Shown here in pieces: positions 1 to 10,403 of a stretch of 39,914 nucleotides of DNA. Within the stretch, counting starts at the first letter, position 1. The number at the start of each line of letters is the position of its first letter. Under the pieces are notes generated by a model that made no database searches, was not told where the DNA came from, and saw only the letters and a list, made by a program, of their open reading frames with translations. The translations under genes and the position numbers were made by a program. The stretch is from Prosthecobacter debontii (GTDB lineage: Bacteria; Verrucomicrobiota; Verrucomicrobiia; Chthoniobacterales; Chthoniobacteraceae): the NCBI GenBank assembly GCA_945905735.1, contig CAMDQC010000035.1:1-39914 (forward strand). The letters are read 5' to 3'.

Positions 1-92
1 TTTTTGCTCCACCCATCGGGTTCGTTCGCGTGCCGCTCGTCTATGATCGCTGCAATTTCCGGTAGTCCAAGTTTGAGTTTCACTCCTGCCAT
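1..92 (-). CDS. Partial CDS, N-terminus of an unidentified protein
   Basis: On the minus strand an ATG at 92 opens a frame that runs off the left edge of the window. The 30 visible residues begin MAGVKLKLGLPEIAAI and end near DGWSK. The start lies 35 bp downstream of the stop of the next minus-strand gene (128-643), so the two are probably co-transcribed. A purine-rich stretch (AAGGCAAGAAAG) sits just upstream of the ATG and could act as a weak ribosome binding site. No domain can be named from so short a piece. It could also be a chance open frame. Confidence 0.4.
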   Translation of the reverse strand, partial: MAGVKLKLGLPEIAAIIDERHANEPDGWSK

Positions 93-127
93 TTCGCTTT
101 CTTGCCTTTTTACTCTAAAATGTCACT

Positions 128-643
128 TTAATTATGAAATTTAGTATCAGAGCTGAGTGGGAAGACTTTCGGCAACACACTCTTCTGGAACACGCCTTGG
201 TAATCCAACGCGACCTCACATGTGATCTGAAGCAACTCAGTCAATCCCCCGCTCGGCTTACCCTTTCTCATCGCTTGAGCCTCATCGCTGGATATTCTGC
301 CGTCGAACGACAGGACTTTTTCGATAAACTTCACGGTTTCAGGCATCCCCGGCTCCTTCCGCAAACGCTCCAACTCGGGCTCAAATCCACGCTTCTTAAG
401 CCATGCGAGCCGTCTTTTCGAAAAATCCCCCTGCGTCTCGGCCTTGTCGTTCAATTTAAATCGCCGCAGCCCGGTGCCTTTCAAAAGCACGTCGAGCACC
501 TTGCTGCTATCTTCGGCTTCGAGTGTGGAAAGATCGCCCCCTGCCGCGTCCTTTTCAATGGCTAGAGCTGACTGGTGGAATGCTACGATAGAACACGTAA
601 CGAGCGCGATTGTCCGGAGTTTCATCGCGTGTCGGGTAGCCAT
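128..643 (-). CDS. Small exported protein of unknown function
   Basis: This encodes 171 residues from ATG 643, or 165 from the in-frame ATG at 625. The second start gives a clean signal peptide (MKLRTIALVTCSIVAFHQ, then SALA) with predicted cleavage after ALA, so 625 may be the true start. The mature part is charged and mostly helical (for example KRRLAWLKKRGFEPELERL), with no motif I recognise. It is probably periplasmic or secreted. It diverges from ispC across about 295 bp in which I see no convincing promoter. The surrounding DNA is visibly richer in A+T than the rest of the window. I cannot assign a function. Confidence 0.6.
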   Translation of the reverse strand: MATRHAMKLRTIALVTCSIVAFHQSALAIEKDAAGGDLSTLEAEDSSKVLDVLLKGTGLRRFKLNDKAETQGDFSKRRLAWLKKRGFEPELERLRKEPGMPETVKFIEKVLSFDGRISSDEAQAMRKGKPSGGLTELLQITCEVALDYQGVFQKSVLPKVFPLSSDTKFHN

Positions 644-937
644 CGCTCGAATTCTGCGCAAGCCGAATTCAATCTCACCCGGTGATATGGGCGTGATTGA
701 ACGTAGGACAAGAAACCGGGAGATAAGAGGGATGAAAAATAGCGAATGGTAACAGACGCGCCTCTCGTAAGCCCATGCCTCATCACTGGATGGAGTAGCG
801 ATCTCGCGAGAGACGACCGAAGAATTCACTTTTTGCTTCGCCCTACGCTGGTGGTCGTCTTTCCTCCGCCCGCTGATGTCTATTCTTCGCTGCCGTTTTT
901 CCAGCCCTGCGCACCTTGCGTCTCGCCGCTCGTCATT

Positions 938-2068
938 ATGAGAAAGCGCCGCGTCGTCATCCTTGGTTCCACCGGCAGCATCGGCGAGAGCGCGCTGAAG
1001 GTCGCTCGCGACATCCCGGAGCGCATGGAAGTCGTCGGGCTCGCGGCGGGGAAAAATGCGGCGCGGCTCGCGGAGCAGGTGCGGGAGTTCCGCCCACGTC
1101 TCGCATCGCTTGCGGAGCCTTCCGAGGTGGAAGTGGGCTGCGAACTTTTGCACGGCGAGGAAGGATTGTGCGAACTGGCGCGGATGCCGGAGGCGGATTT
1201 GGTGCTCATCGCGATCGTCGGCACGGCGGGCTTGCGGCCTGCGCTGGCGGCGATTGAGTGCGGGAAGGATATCGCGGTCGCGAGCAAGGAAATCCTCGTG
1301 ATGGCGGGCGAGGCGGTGATGACGGCGGCGCGCGAACACGGCGTGCAAGTGCTGCCGGTGGACAGCGAGCACAACGCGATTTTCCAATGCCTCGAAGGCC
1401 GTTCGAGCGAGCAAGTGCGCCGCATTATTCTGACTGCGAGTGGCGGGCCGTTCCGCACGTTGCCCGCTGCGGAGCTGGAGAATGTGACGCTGGAGCAGGC
1501 GCTGAAACATCCTACGTGGACGATGGGAGCGAAGATCACGATCGACTCGGCGACGCTCTTTAACAAAGGGCTGGAGATGATCGAAGCACGCTGGCTTTTC
1601 GATGTGGAGATGTCGCGTGTGGATGTGATCGTTCATCCGCAGAGCATCGTGCATTCGATGGTGGAGTTTGCGGATAACTCCATCCTCGCGCAGCTCTCGG
1701 CGACGGATATGTGCTTCCCGATTCAATACGCGGTGACATGGCCCGAGCGGGTGCCGAACCGTCTGCCGCCGCTGAATTTCGCCACACTCGGGCAACTTAC
1801 ATTTGAGGAACCGCGCCGTGCGGATTTCCCCGCGCTCGACCTCGCCCGCTGGGCCGGCGAAGCAGGCGGCACGCTGCCCGCCGTGCTCAACGCCGCGAAT
1901 GAGGTCGCTGTCGCCGCCTTTCTCGAAAGACGCTGCGCTTTCCCCACGATCTGGCGCACCGTCGAGCGAGTGATGCGCGACCACACGCACATCCCTCATG
2001 CGTCGCTGGAGGAAATCCTCGCCGCTGACGCATGGGCGCGAGTGCGTGCGACGGAAGTGCTGGGGTAA
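938..2068 (+). CDS. ispC: 1-deoxy-D-xylulose 5-phosphate reductoisomerase
   Basis: IspC (Dxr) converts 1-deoxy-D-xylulose 5-phosphate to 2-C-methyl-D-erythritol 4-phosphate with NADPH, the first committed step of the MEP isoprenoid pathway, in the cytoplasm. The 376 residues carry the N-terminal NADPH motif GSTGSIG (about 10-16), ASKEILVMAGE (about 115-125), the metal/substrate motif VDSEHNAIFQ (from 141), ASGGPFR, the flexible-loop region HPTWTMGAKITIDSAT and HPQSIVHSMV (from 233). Length is typical of the family. The frame is open further upstream, but ATG 938 puts the Rossmann motif at its usual place, so I chose it. No Shine-Dalgarno is evident. The next gene starts 40 bp downstream on the same strand but is functionally unrelated. 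Confidence 0.96.
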   Translation: MRKRRVVILGSTGSIGESALKVARDIPERMEVVGLAAGKNAARLAEQVREFRPRLASLAEPSEVEVGCELLHGEEGLCELARMPEADLVLIAIVGTAGLRPALAAIECGKDIAVASKEILVMAGEAVMTAAREHGVQVLPVDSEHNAIFQCLEGRSSEQVRRIILTASGGPFRTLPAAELENVTLEQALKHPTWTMGAKITIDSATLFNKGLEMIEARWLFDVEMSRVDVIVHPQSIVHSMVEFADNSILAQLSATDMCFPIQYAVTWPERVPNRLPPLNFATLGQLTFEEPRRADFPALDLARWAGEAGGTLPAVLNAANEVAVAAFLERRCAFPTIWRTVERVMRDHTHIPHASLEEILAADAWARVRATEVLG

Positions 2069-2108
2069 CCCAAAGGTTCGCCGACGGCGTTGGTTGTCAC
2101 CGCGTTCT

Positions 2109-4454
2109 ATGCGAATTTTTGATGTGATATTCTTGGGCTTGGTGGCGGTGGGCTCGGCAGCTCCGGCGGTGTTTGAAAAGGCGGGCGTCGCCTTTTTGGA
2201 GAAGCACTGCGTGTCTTGCCATGGGAAGGAGAAACACAAGGGCGACCTGACTCTGCACACGTTTCGCGATGCGGCTTCGCTGCTGAAAGAGCGAAAGAAA
2301 TGGAAGGGCATCGTGGGTGCCGTGGAGCAGCACGAGATGCCGCCGGATGATGAGCCGCAGCCCTCAGACGAGGAACGCCGCACTTTCATCGAGAGCGCGC
2401 GGGCGGTGTTTGCGGAGTTTGATAAGAACGCGAAACCGGACCCCGGTCGCGTGACCCTGCGGCGCTTGAACCGGGTGGAATACAACAACACGATCCGCGA
2501 TTTGATGGGCTTGGACGTTGCGCCTGCGGCGGATTTCCCCAGCGATGATGTGGGACATGGCTTCGACAATATCGCCGATGTGCTCTCCGTCTCGCCGGTG
2601 CTCATGGAGCGGTATCTCGATGCCGCCATCGCCGTGGCAAACGCGGCTCTCCCCGCGACTTTCCCACCGCCCAACAAGCGGAATATGTCCGCACGTTACA
2701 CCGAGCCTGCGGCGGCCACGCTGCCGATGAACAAGGAATGGCGGAGCATGACGCCGGGGAAAGATAACCTAGCCACAGGACCAGTGAATACGCCGTTCAG
2801 CCCGTCGCCGGGGAATGACTATGTCTTCCGCACGAAGATCTACGCCGAATCGCCATCGGGACGTCCGGTGCGCGTGGCGATGATCGTCACGGGCGGCAGC
2901 ATCGAGAATCCCGAGAAGGATCGCGCGGCTGGGCTGGAGATCGACAAGGTGAATCAGCTCGCAAATTTCCGCGTGCTGCGAGAAGCGGAAGTGACGGCAC
3001 GCACCGAGAAAGACGCGCAGACGCTGGAGGTGAAGCTGCCATTCATCAAAGGCACCGAGCGCGTCGCCATCGCGCTGGTGCGGGACTCGGAGGCGAATCC
3101 GCCGCCGGTGGTGTGGCTCCGCTACCTCGAAGTGGAAGGACCGATGGATAACGCCACGCCATTCATGCGCCGCTGGATGAAGGGCGTCGCGGGCAAGACG
3201 CCGCCGGAGCAAGTCCGCGAGATTCTCACAGCGTTCATGCCACGCGCTTGGCGGCGACCTGTGGAGAAAGAGGAAGTCGAGCGCGCGGCGCGTGTCGCCG
3301 ATGCGGTGGTCGCTCGCGGTGGGATATTGAACGAGGCGATTCGCGAAGCTGTCGTCGCCGTGCTGTCGTCGCCGAAGTTTATCTTTCGCATGGAGCCCGA
3401 CGATGCGCCGGAGAGTCCCGACGCGCATCCCGTGAACGAGTTTCACCTCGCGACGCGGCTGAGCTATTTCATCTGGTCCACGATGCCCGACGAAGAACTG
3501 ACGCGCCTCGCCAAGGAGCGTTCGCTTTCCAAGAACCTCGATGCGCAAGTCCACCGGATGCTGAAAGACCCGCGTGCGGAGTCGCTCGTCGATAACTTCG
3601 GCATGCAATGGCTGCAACTCCGCCGCCTCGCCGCGCATCAGGCCGACACGCAAGTCTTCAAGCGTTGGCGGCCCAGCGTGAACAAATCGATGGTGGAAGA
3701 GACGCGCCTTTTCCTCGCCGAGATCGCCCGCGAGGACCGCAGCATCCTCGACATGCTGGACGGCGAATTCACCTACATCGACCGGCGGCTCAGCGAAATG
3801 TACAGCATCTTTCCGCCAGGTGGATTTCGCGACGAAGAGTTCCGGCGAGTCTCGTTGGCAGGCACGCCGCGCGGCGGGCTGCTCACGCAAGGGAGTGTCC
3901 TCACCGTCACGTCGAACCCGACACGCACCTCCCCCGTGAAGCGCGGCAAATGGATCCTCGAACAAATCCTCGGCGAGCCCCCTCCCCCGCCGCCGCCCAA
4001 CGTGCCGAGCATTGATGATAATTCGCGCAAGGAACTGACGGGCACTTTCCGCGAAAAGATGATGCAGCACCGCGCCGACCCGAAGTGCGGGAACTGCCAC
4101 GCGAAGATGGATACGATGGGCTTCGCGCTGGAGAACTTCGACGGCGTCGGGCGCTGGCGCGACAAGGACGAGCAAGGCCGCCCGCTGGAAATCGGTGACA
4201 AAGTCCCCGGGCTCGAAGTCCGCAGTCTCGCCGCGCTCAAGACCATGCTGAAGGACCAGCGCGAGAAGTTCGGGCGCTGCGTCTCGGAGAAAATGCTCAT
4301 CTACGCGCTCGGTCGCGGGCTGGAGTATTACGACGAACGCTCGGTGGATTCCATCGTCGCATCGCTCGCCAAGGAAAACTGGAAGTTCTCCGCTCTCGTC
4401 ACCGCCATCGCGAAGAGCGAGCCGATGCGGCTCCGGCGGGGGAAAGCGCAGTGA
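2109..4454 (+). CDS. Exported DUF1592-family protein with N-terminal cytochrome c-like motif (planctomycete cytochrome)
   Basis: The 781-residue protein starts with a hydrophobic signal segment (MRIFDVIFLGLVAVGSAAPA). A haem-binding CVSCH follows at residues 34-38 (the PSCyt1-like region, CVSCHGKEKHKGDL). Next comes a DUF1587 region (RRLNRVEYNNTIRDLMGLD, near 115-135), then DUF1595, DUF1592 and DUF1588 regions, and a C-terminal DUF1585 region. A second CxxCH (CGNCH, 660-664) is followed by MDTMGFALENFDGVGRWR, a strong family signature. Such proteins are abundant in Planctomycetes and Verrucomicrobia and are thought to be periplasmic c-type cytochromes linked to carbohydrate use; the reaction is unknown. 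They usually stand beside a DUF1552 gene, which is absent here. The frame is open to 1998, overlapping ispC, but ATG 2109 gives the signal peptide. Confidence 0.93.
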   Translation: MRIFDVIFLGLVAVGSAAPAVFEKAGVAFLEKHCVSCHGKEKHKGDLTLHTFRDAASLLKERKKWKGIVGAVEQHEMPPDDEPQPSDEERRTFIESARAVFAEFDKNAKPDPGRVTLRRLNRVEYNNTIRDLMGLDVAPAADFPSDDVGHGFDNIADVLSVSPVLMERYLDAAIAVANAALPATFPPPNKRNMSARYTEPAAATLPMNKEWRSMTPGKDNLATGPVNTPFSPSPGNDYVFRTKIYAESPSGRPVRVAMIVTGGSIENPEKDRAAGLEIDKVNQLANFRVLREAEVTARTEKDAQTLEVKLPFIKGTERVAIALVRDSEANPPPVVWLRYLEVEGPMDNATPFMRRWMKGVAGKTPPEQVREILTAFMPRAWRRPVEKEEVERAARVADAVVARGGILNEAIREAVVAVLSSPKFIFRMEPDDAPESPDAHPVNEFHLATRLSYFIWSTMPDEELTRLAKERSLSKNLDAQVHRMLKDPRAESLVDNFGMQWLQLRRLAAHQADTQVFKRWRPSVNKSMVEETRLFLAEIAREDRSILDMLDGEFTYIDRRLSEMYSIFPPGGFRDEEFRRVSLAGTPRGGLLTQGSVLTVTSNPTRTSPVKRGKWILEQILGEPPPPPPPNVPSIDDNSRKELTGTFREKMMQHRADPKCGNCHAKMDTMGFALENFDGVGRWRDKDEQGRPLEIGDKVPGLEVRSLAALKTMLKDQREKFGRCVSEKMLIYALGRGLEYYDERSVDSIVASLAKENWKFSALVTAIAKSEPMRLRRGKAQ

Positions 4455-4564
4455 GTGTCGGTGTGTATCTTGGCGCAACGACCCCGTTTCCCGAGCCCCA
4501 TTGACTGAGTTCGGCATTTACGGGCCGTCTATCGCACTGCTTTATGCCCAATCGTAGTTTTTGA

Positions 4565-5944
<1,380 letters not shown>

Positions 5945-5959
5945 GGCGCGGATTACCTG

Positions 5960-8161
5960 ATGAAATGCCATGTGCGCAACCCGGATGGCAGCACGTCCGC
6001 GTTCTACGGACAGGTGGGTGATGGGAACATTGACCACGCCTACTGGGGCCGCGCGGAGGCGATGACGATGAGCCGCCCGGCTTTCAAAATCGACACTGCG
6101 AATCCCGGCTCCGACCTCGCAGCGGAGACGGCTGCCACGCTGGCGGCCACGGCGATGCTTTTCCAATCCAGCGAGCCTGCGTATGCCGCGCAGTTGCTCG
6201 ACCACGCGCAGGCGCTCTACGCTTTCGCGGATGCGCATCGTGGGAAATACAGCGACTCCATTCCTGATGCGGCGAATTTTTACCGCTCATGGAGCGGCTA
6301 TCAGGATGAACTCGTGTGGGGCGCTCTGTGGCTGCACCGGGCGACAGGAAGTGCGAGCTACATGGCAAAGGCGAAGCTCGAATACAACGCGCTCTCGGGC
6401 GGCGGCGCGGGCAATCATCCGTACCAGTGGGGGCTGTCGTGGGATGACAAAAGCTACGGCTGCTACGTGCTCATGGCGGTGCTCGATGGCGGTGCCGCGT
6501 ATCGCGCGGATGCGGAGCGCTGGCTGGATTATTGGTCCGTCGGCGTCAATGGCCAGAAGGTGCCGACCACGCCGGGCGGCTTGGCGTGGCGGGATCAATG
6601 GGGTGCGCTGCGCTACGCGGCAAACACTGCCTTTTGCGCCTATGTCTATGCCGATCACGTCGGCAATCCACAGGGCCGCTACACGACCTTTGCGAAGCGG
6701 CAGATCGAATACGCGCTGGGCGCAAATCCCGCCGGACGGAGCTACGTCTGCGGCTTCGGGAACAATCCGCCCTTTAACCCGCACCATCGCAACTCCCACG
6801 CCTCGACGACGAACGACATCAACGCCCCGGTGAGCAATCGCCATGTGCTCTTCGGCGCGCTCGTGGGCGGGCCGAACTTCTCGGACAGCTACGCGGACGT
6901 GCGCACGGACTATGTGCAGAATGAGGTGGCGATGGATTACAACGCGGGCTTCACCGGAGCGCTGGCGCGGCTCTACCGCGAGTTCGGCGGCTACACGCTG
7001 GATGAAACCGTCGCTCTGCCGCCGCCGGTCACGCTGCTGCATTCGACGATGGATGCTTTCCCCACCGGCCCAAAAACGGATGACGAATGGCTGGCGCTCT
7101 GGCCCGGCACGAACTGGGCGAACGGCCCCGACGAAGGCCGCGTCGCCGTGGATGAAACCATCGCCTACGGCGGCAGCGGCAAGGCCGCGCGCATCCTCTA
7201 TCCGCAAGGCGCGATGCAGTCCGGCCCGAGCGGCGCGCAGTGGTTCATCGACCTGAACGGCGGGCACGAGGAACTCTACTTCAGCTACTGGGTGCGGTTC
7301 GATGAAGGCTTCGATTTCGTGCTCGGCGGGAAGCTGCCCGGACTCGGCGGTGCCGTGTCCTTTGAAGATCGCACGCACGAGTGGTCGGGTCGTCTGATGT
7401 GGCGGGAAAACGGCAAGGCCGAGTTCTATGTGCATGTCCCCGCAGGCAACCAGTATGACCCCGGCGAGCGCTTTTGGTGGAACACGGAAGGCTTCCAGGC
7501 GCAGTTCATTCCCGGTCGCTGGCATCATATCGAAATCCACACGCGGCTGAATACGCCCGGCCAGTTCGACGGACTGCTGGAGGGCTGGTTCGACGGCGTG
7601 AAGGCCGCCCACTATCCCGCCTTCTATTTCCGCGACGCGCCGACTGCCTCGATGAAAATCGCGTGGGTTTTCTTCAGCACCTTTTTCGGCGGCAGCAGCA
7701 GCTCCATCTGGCAGGCGACGAAGGATGAACATGCCACGTTTGATGAACTCACCGTCTCCAACCGCCGCATCGGCTATCCCGGGATGCCGCTCGATGTGGA
7801 TGCCGACAAGCTGCCCAACGATTGGGAGGCTCTCTACTTTGGCAATGCCACGGCAGCGAAGGGCACGAACGACCTCGATGGGGATGGAAGCAGCAACTTC
7901 GCCGAGTATGTCGCGGGCACTCATCCTGCCAACGCCCACGACCATCTCGCCACGACCGTCACCCTCGGTGCAGGCGGCATGTTCCGGGTCGAGGCCGATG
8001 GCAAAACCGGACGCCGCTACCGCCTGCAACGCAGCACCGATCTCGCGACGTGGACGGACGTGACTGAAACCAGCGCGCTAGTGAGCGATCAAAGACTCAT
8101 CTTCCAGCAACCCATGCAGGCCGACAGCGCATTCTACCGCATCACGGTCTCCCTGCCGTGA
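5960..8161 (+). CDS. GH9 cellulase, C-terminal part: GH9 catalytic remainder, PL14-like lyase domain, Ca-binding linker, C-terminal beta module
   Basis: This is 733 residues in phase with the upstream fragment; ATG 5960 is simply the first Met after the break and no ribosome binding site supports it. Residues 1-345 finish GH9 and hold the substrate-binding NPHHRNSH (His275, His276, Arg277) and the proton-donor region NEVAMDYNAGFTGAL (Glu322). Residues about 355-610 resemble the polysaccharide lyase family 14 / alginate-lyase-like jelly roll (LYFSYWVRFDEGFDF, GGKLPGLGG, GRWHHIEIHTRLN). An Asp-rich calcium-loop segment (DVDADKLPNDW, LDGDGSSNFAEY; about 612-650) is followed by a terminal beta module (RRYRLQRSTDLATWTDV) common on secreted proteins of this phylum. 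A GH9 fused to a PL14-like domain is unusual. Substrates are inferred. Confidence 0.82.
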   Translation: MKCHVRNPDGSTSAFYGQVGDGNIDHAYWGRAEAMTMSRPAFKIDTANPGSDLAAETAATLAATAMLFQSSEPAYAAQLLDHAQALYAFADAHRGKYSDSIPDAANFYRSWSGYQDELVWGALWLHRATGSASYMAKAKLEYNALSGGGAGNHPYQWGLSWDDKSYGCYVLMAVLDGGAAYRADAERWLDYWSVGVNGQKVPTTPGGLAWRDQWGALRYAANTAFCAYVYADHVGNPQGRYTTFAKRQIEYALGANPAGRSYVCGFGNNPPFNPHHRNSHASTTNDINAPVSNRHVLFGALVGGPNFSDSYADVRTDYVQNEVAMDYNAGFTGALARLYREFGGYTLDETVALPPPVTLLHSTMDAFPTGPKTDDEWLALWPGTNWANGPDEGRVAVDETIAYGGSGKAARILYPQGAMQSGPSGAQWFIDLNGGHEELYFSYWVRFDEGFDFVLGGKLPGLGGAVSFEDRTHEWSGRLMWRENGKAEFYVHVPAGNQYDPGERFWWNTEGFQAQFIPGRWHHIEIHTRLNTPGQFDGLLEGWFDGVKAAHYPAFYFRDAPTASMKIAWVFFSTFFGGSSSSIWQATKDEHATFDELTVSNRRIGYPGMPLDVDADKLPNDWEALYFGNATAAKGTNDLDGDGSSNFAEYVAGTHPANAHDHLATTVTLGAGGMFRVEADGKTGRRYRLQRSTDLATWTDVTETSALVSDQRLIFQQPMQADSAFYRITVSLP

Positions 8162-8301
8162 ATCTCGAATGAACTCGAACGCCGCGATCGGGACGCGGAA
8201 ACGGAAACGGGGAATGGGGGTCAGTGCACCAAAAGCATTAATGGACAATAGACATGAGAGCACAGAAAAGCGGTGGATGGCACGGCAGCATTTCGCGCCG
8301 C

Positions 8302-8360
8302 TGCAAACCCGGTTTTTTCACGCCCCTCGCTTGGGGCCGGTTTTCGCTGGGGGTTTTGCA
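8302..8360. terminator. Nested hairpin in the convergent gap between the cellulase and amidohydrolase genes
   Basis: In the 212-bp gap between two converging genes, TGCAAACCC (8302-8310) pairs with GGGTTTTGCA (8351-8360) with one bulge. Inside lies GCCCC (8322-8326) and GGGGC (8333-8337) around a 6-base loop, followed on the plus strand by CGGTTTT. This suits a terminator for plus-strand transcription, possibly for both directions, though the T run is short. I see nothing else in 8162-8373. Confidence 0.4.
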
Positions 8361-8373
8361 AACAGCTCTACAG

Positions 8374-9585
8374 TCAGCCGATCACTTTGCCATTGAGCAT
8401 CATCCAGTGGACGGGGGCGCGGTGGGCGAGGACTGCGGCTGGGATGTCCGCGTCGGGGGTGGTGTGGGGGATGGCGATGAGGTCTGCCACGGCTCCGGGT
8501 GCGATTTTTCCGCCGTCGAACCCGAGGGCGCGGGCTCCGTTGAGGGTGGCCATTTTAATAATTTCTAGCGGTGCGAGGCCGGGGATGGCGCGCATTTCTT
8601 CGAACATGGAGAGGGTGTCAGTGCTGGCGAGGCTGTCTGTGCCGAGGCAGAGGTTGATGCCCGCAGCGCGGAGTCTGGCGAGGGGGAATGGGGCGTGGCG
8701 GAAGTAGCGGTGGCTGCCGGGGCAGTGGACGATGCTGGGCTTTTGCGGGAGGGCTTCGAGGAGGGCGAAGTCGGAGTCGTCGAGCTCGTTCATGTGGGCG
8801 AGGAGCCAGCGGGGGCCGAGCTTGGCGTGGTGGGCGACGTGGGCGAAGGGGGTGCGGGCTTTGTGGCAGTCGTACATCCAGCGACCTAGGGTGAGGAGGA
8901 AGTCGTAGAGCGCGCCGCTGCCGTCGCGGAACATGTGCCATTCTTCGCGCGATTCGGCGACGTGGGTGGTGACGTTCATGCCGAGTTGCTCGGCGATTTT
9001 CGAGACGAGTTCGTACATGGGGCCGCTCGCGGTGTAGGGGGCGTGAGGGCTGAGGCCGAAGCCGCCGAGCCAGCCGGGGCGCTCGGTTTCAAAAAAGGCG
9101 AGTGCGCCAGTGACTGCGGCCTCGGTGCTGAGGCGGTGGCGTAAATCGATCATCTCCATGAACCACCACGTCCGCAGTGGAGGCTTGGGCATTCGGAGCA
9201 TGAGCTCGGGGAAGGATTCGATGTTGGCGACGGTGGTGGTGCCCCATTTGCGCAGCTCGGCAAAGCCGCTGGCGATGGAATCGAGGTAGTCTTCGTCGTA
9301 CAGCCCGCGCTTGTGGGAGTTGATGGCGCGAATCCAGTCGGTGAAGCTTTTCTGCGGGGAGATGGCGCGTCGGAATCGCGTGTAGTCGAGGTGGCAGTGG
9401 GCGTTCACGAGGCCGGGGAGGAGGATTTGCTCGCCGAGGTCGAGCACTTCGCCCGCGTGCGCGTTGCGCATTTCGGCAAAGGGGCCGACGGCGAGGATGC
9501 GTTCATTTTCCACGACGACAGCGCCGTCGTGGATGACGGGTGCGACGATGGGCAGGATGTGGCGGGCGCGGAGTAGGGTCGCCAC
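8374..9585 (-). CDS. Amidohydrolase family protein (aminodeoxyfutalosine deaminase / chlorohydrolase-like)
   Basis: The 403-residue protein is a metal-dependent hydrolase of the amidohydrolase superfamily and probably deaminates or hydrolyses a purine-like or related small molecule in the cytoplasm. It has the first metal pair GLVNAHCHLDYT, then GLSPHAPYT, the metal His in THVAESREE, LLAHMNELDD, VHCPGSHRYF and the metal Asp in LGTDSLASTDTLSMFEEMR. This set fits the branch with aminodeoxyfutalosine deaminases and chlorohydrolases, but the substrate cannot be read from sequence. I take GTG 9585 as the start: it gives MATLLRARHI, 2 bp after the stop of the upstream TatD-like gene. The frame is open further, but only antisense to that gene. 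It is the last gene of a three-gene operon. Confidence 0.88.
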   Translation of the reverse strand: MATLLRARHILPIVAPVIHDGAVVVENERILAVGPFAEMRNAHAGEVLDLGEQILLPGLVNAHCHLDYTRFRRAISPQKSFTDWIRAINSHKRGLYDEDYLDSIASGFAELRKWGTTTVANIESFPELMLRMPKPPLRTWWFMEMIDLRHRLSTEAAVTGALAFFETERPGWLGGFGLSPHAPYTASGPMYELVSKIAEQLGMNVTTHVAESREEWHMFRDGSGALYDFLLTLGRWMYDCHKARTPFAHVAHHAKLGPRWLLAHMNELDDSDFALLEALPQKPSIVHCPGSHRYFRHAPFPLARLRAAGINLCLGTDSLASTDTLSMFEEMRAIPGLAPLEIIKMATLNGARALGFDGGKIAPGAVADLIAIPHTTPDADIPAAVLAHRAPVHWMMLNGKVIG

Positions 9586-9587
9586 GC

Positions 9588-10388
9588 TTACAGCTTGAAT
9601 CGCGGGTTCTGCGACATGAAGCGCAGCGGGTTGCCGTAGATGACGGCCTCGATGCGCTCGGGCGTCCAGCCGCGTTTGCGCATCTCCAGCGCGGTGCGTG
9701 GGACGGCGAGCGGGACGGAGATGCCCCAGTCGCACGCGGAGTTCATCCAGATGCGCTCTTCGCCGTAGTTTTCTAAAATATCAATGGCCCGTGCCGAGGT
9801 GCACTTCGACTCAGGGTAGAGCGTCATGCCCGCCCACATGCCGGTGTCGAGAACCATGCCGACGGTGTGCTCTTCGACGTGGTCGATGATGACGCGCGCG
9901 GGGTCTATGCGCTTGTCCGCTTTGAGCACATCGAGGATGAAGCGCGTGCCCTTTAGCTTGTCCTCAAGGTGCGGGGTGTGGACGAGAATCATCTGCCCGT
10001 GCCGCGCGGCGAGGTCGATGTGCCACTCCAGCACTTTGAGTTCGTTGCGCGTATTTTTGTTCAGGCCGATCTCACCGATGCCGAGCACGTTGGGCCGAGC
10101 GAGAAATTCAGGGATAATGCTGATGACCTCCTCCGCGAGCTTCATGTCCTCGGATTCCTTGGGATTGATGCACAGCCACGAGTAATGCGGCAGGCCGAAC
10201 TTCGCCGCGCGCTTCGGCTCGTAGTCGGTGAGCTGGCAAAAGTAATCGTAAAATCCCTGCGGCCCCGAGCGGTCAAAGCCCGCCCAAAACGCTGGCTCGC
10301 AAACCGCCGCGCAGCCCGCCAGCGCCATCGCCGTGTAGTCGTCTGTAGTTCGGGACACCATGTGTCCGTGTGGTTCGATATATCGCAC
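9588..10388 (-). CDS. TatD-family metal-dependent hydrolase, EboB-like
   Basis: This is 266 residues from a GTG start at 10388. The N-terminal metal motif is [14 protein letters not shown] in place of the usual HxH of TatD nucleases. It is followed by [19 protein letters not shown] (metal Glu), [17 protein letters not shown] and the C-terminal metal Asp in NSACDWG. The combination of SRTTDDY, EPAFWAG, HTPH and NSACDWG resembles the TatD-like hydrolase EboB of the ebo gene cluster, which is linked to export or handling of an unknown prenylated metabolite. EboC (UbiA-type), EboD and EboE are not in this window, so the family link is from recalled sequence patterns. It lies between a 95-residue gene (15 bp upstream) and an amidohydrolase (2 bp downstream), so all three probably share one transcript. 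Confidence 0.85.
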   Translation of the reverse strand: MRYIEPHGHMVSRTTDDYTAMALAGCAAVCEPAFWAGFDRSGPQGFYDYFCQLTDYEPKRAAKFGLPHYSWLCINPKESEDMKLAEEVISIIPEFLARPNVLGIGEIGLNKNTRNELKVLEWHIDLAARHGQMILVHTPHLEDKLKGTRFILDVLKADKRIDPARVIIDHVEEHTVGMVLDTGMWAGMTLYPESKCTSARAIDILENYGEERIWMNSACDWGISVPLAVPRTALEMRKRGWTPERIEAVIYGNPLRFMSQNPRFKL

Positions 10389-10403
10389 AGTGGTTGAGAG
10401 TTT

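Noticed and set aside
697..727. Possible promoter for ispC (TTGAAC and AGATAA with 18-bp spacing)
   Set aside because: The -10 match is poor and the site lies over 200 bp from the ispC start; not supportable by eye.
644..2677. Very long minus-strand open frame continuing upstream of the 171-residue gene
   Set aside because: It is antisense to ispC and the cytochrome gene and is Arg/His-rich without motifs; only its last 171 codons look like a protein.
2769..4517. 582-codon minus-strand frame
   Set aside because: Antisense shadow of the DUF1592 gene, favoured by high GC and rare stops; no recognisable domain.
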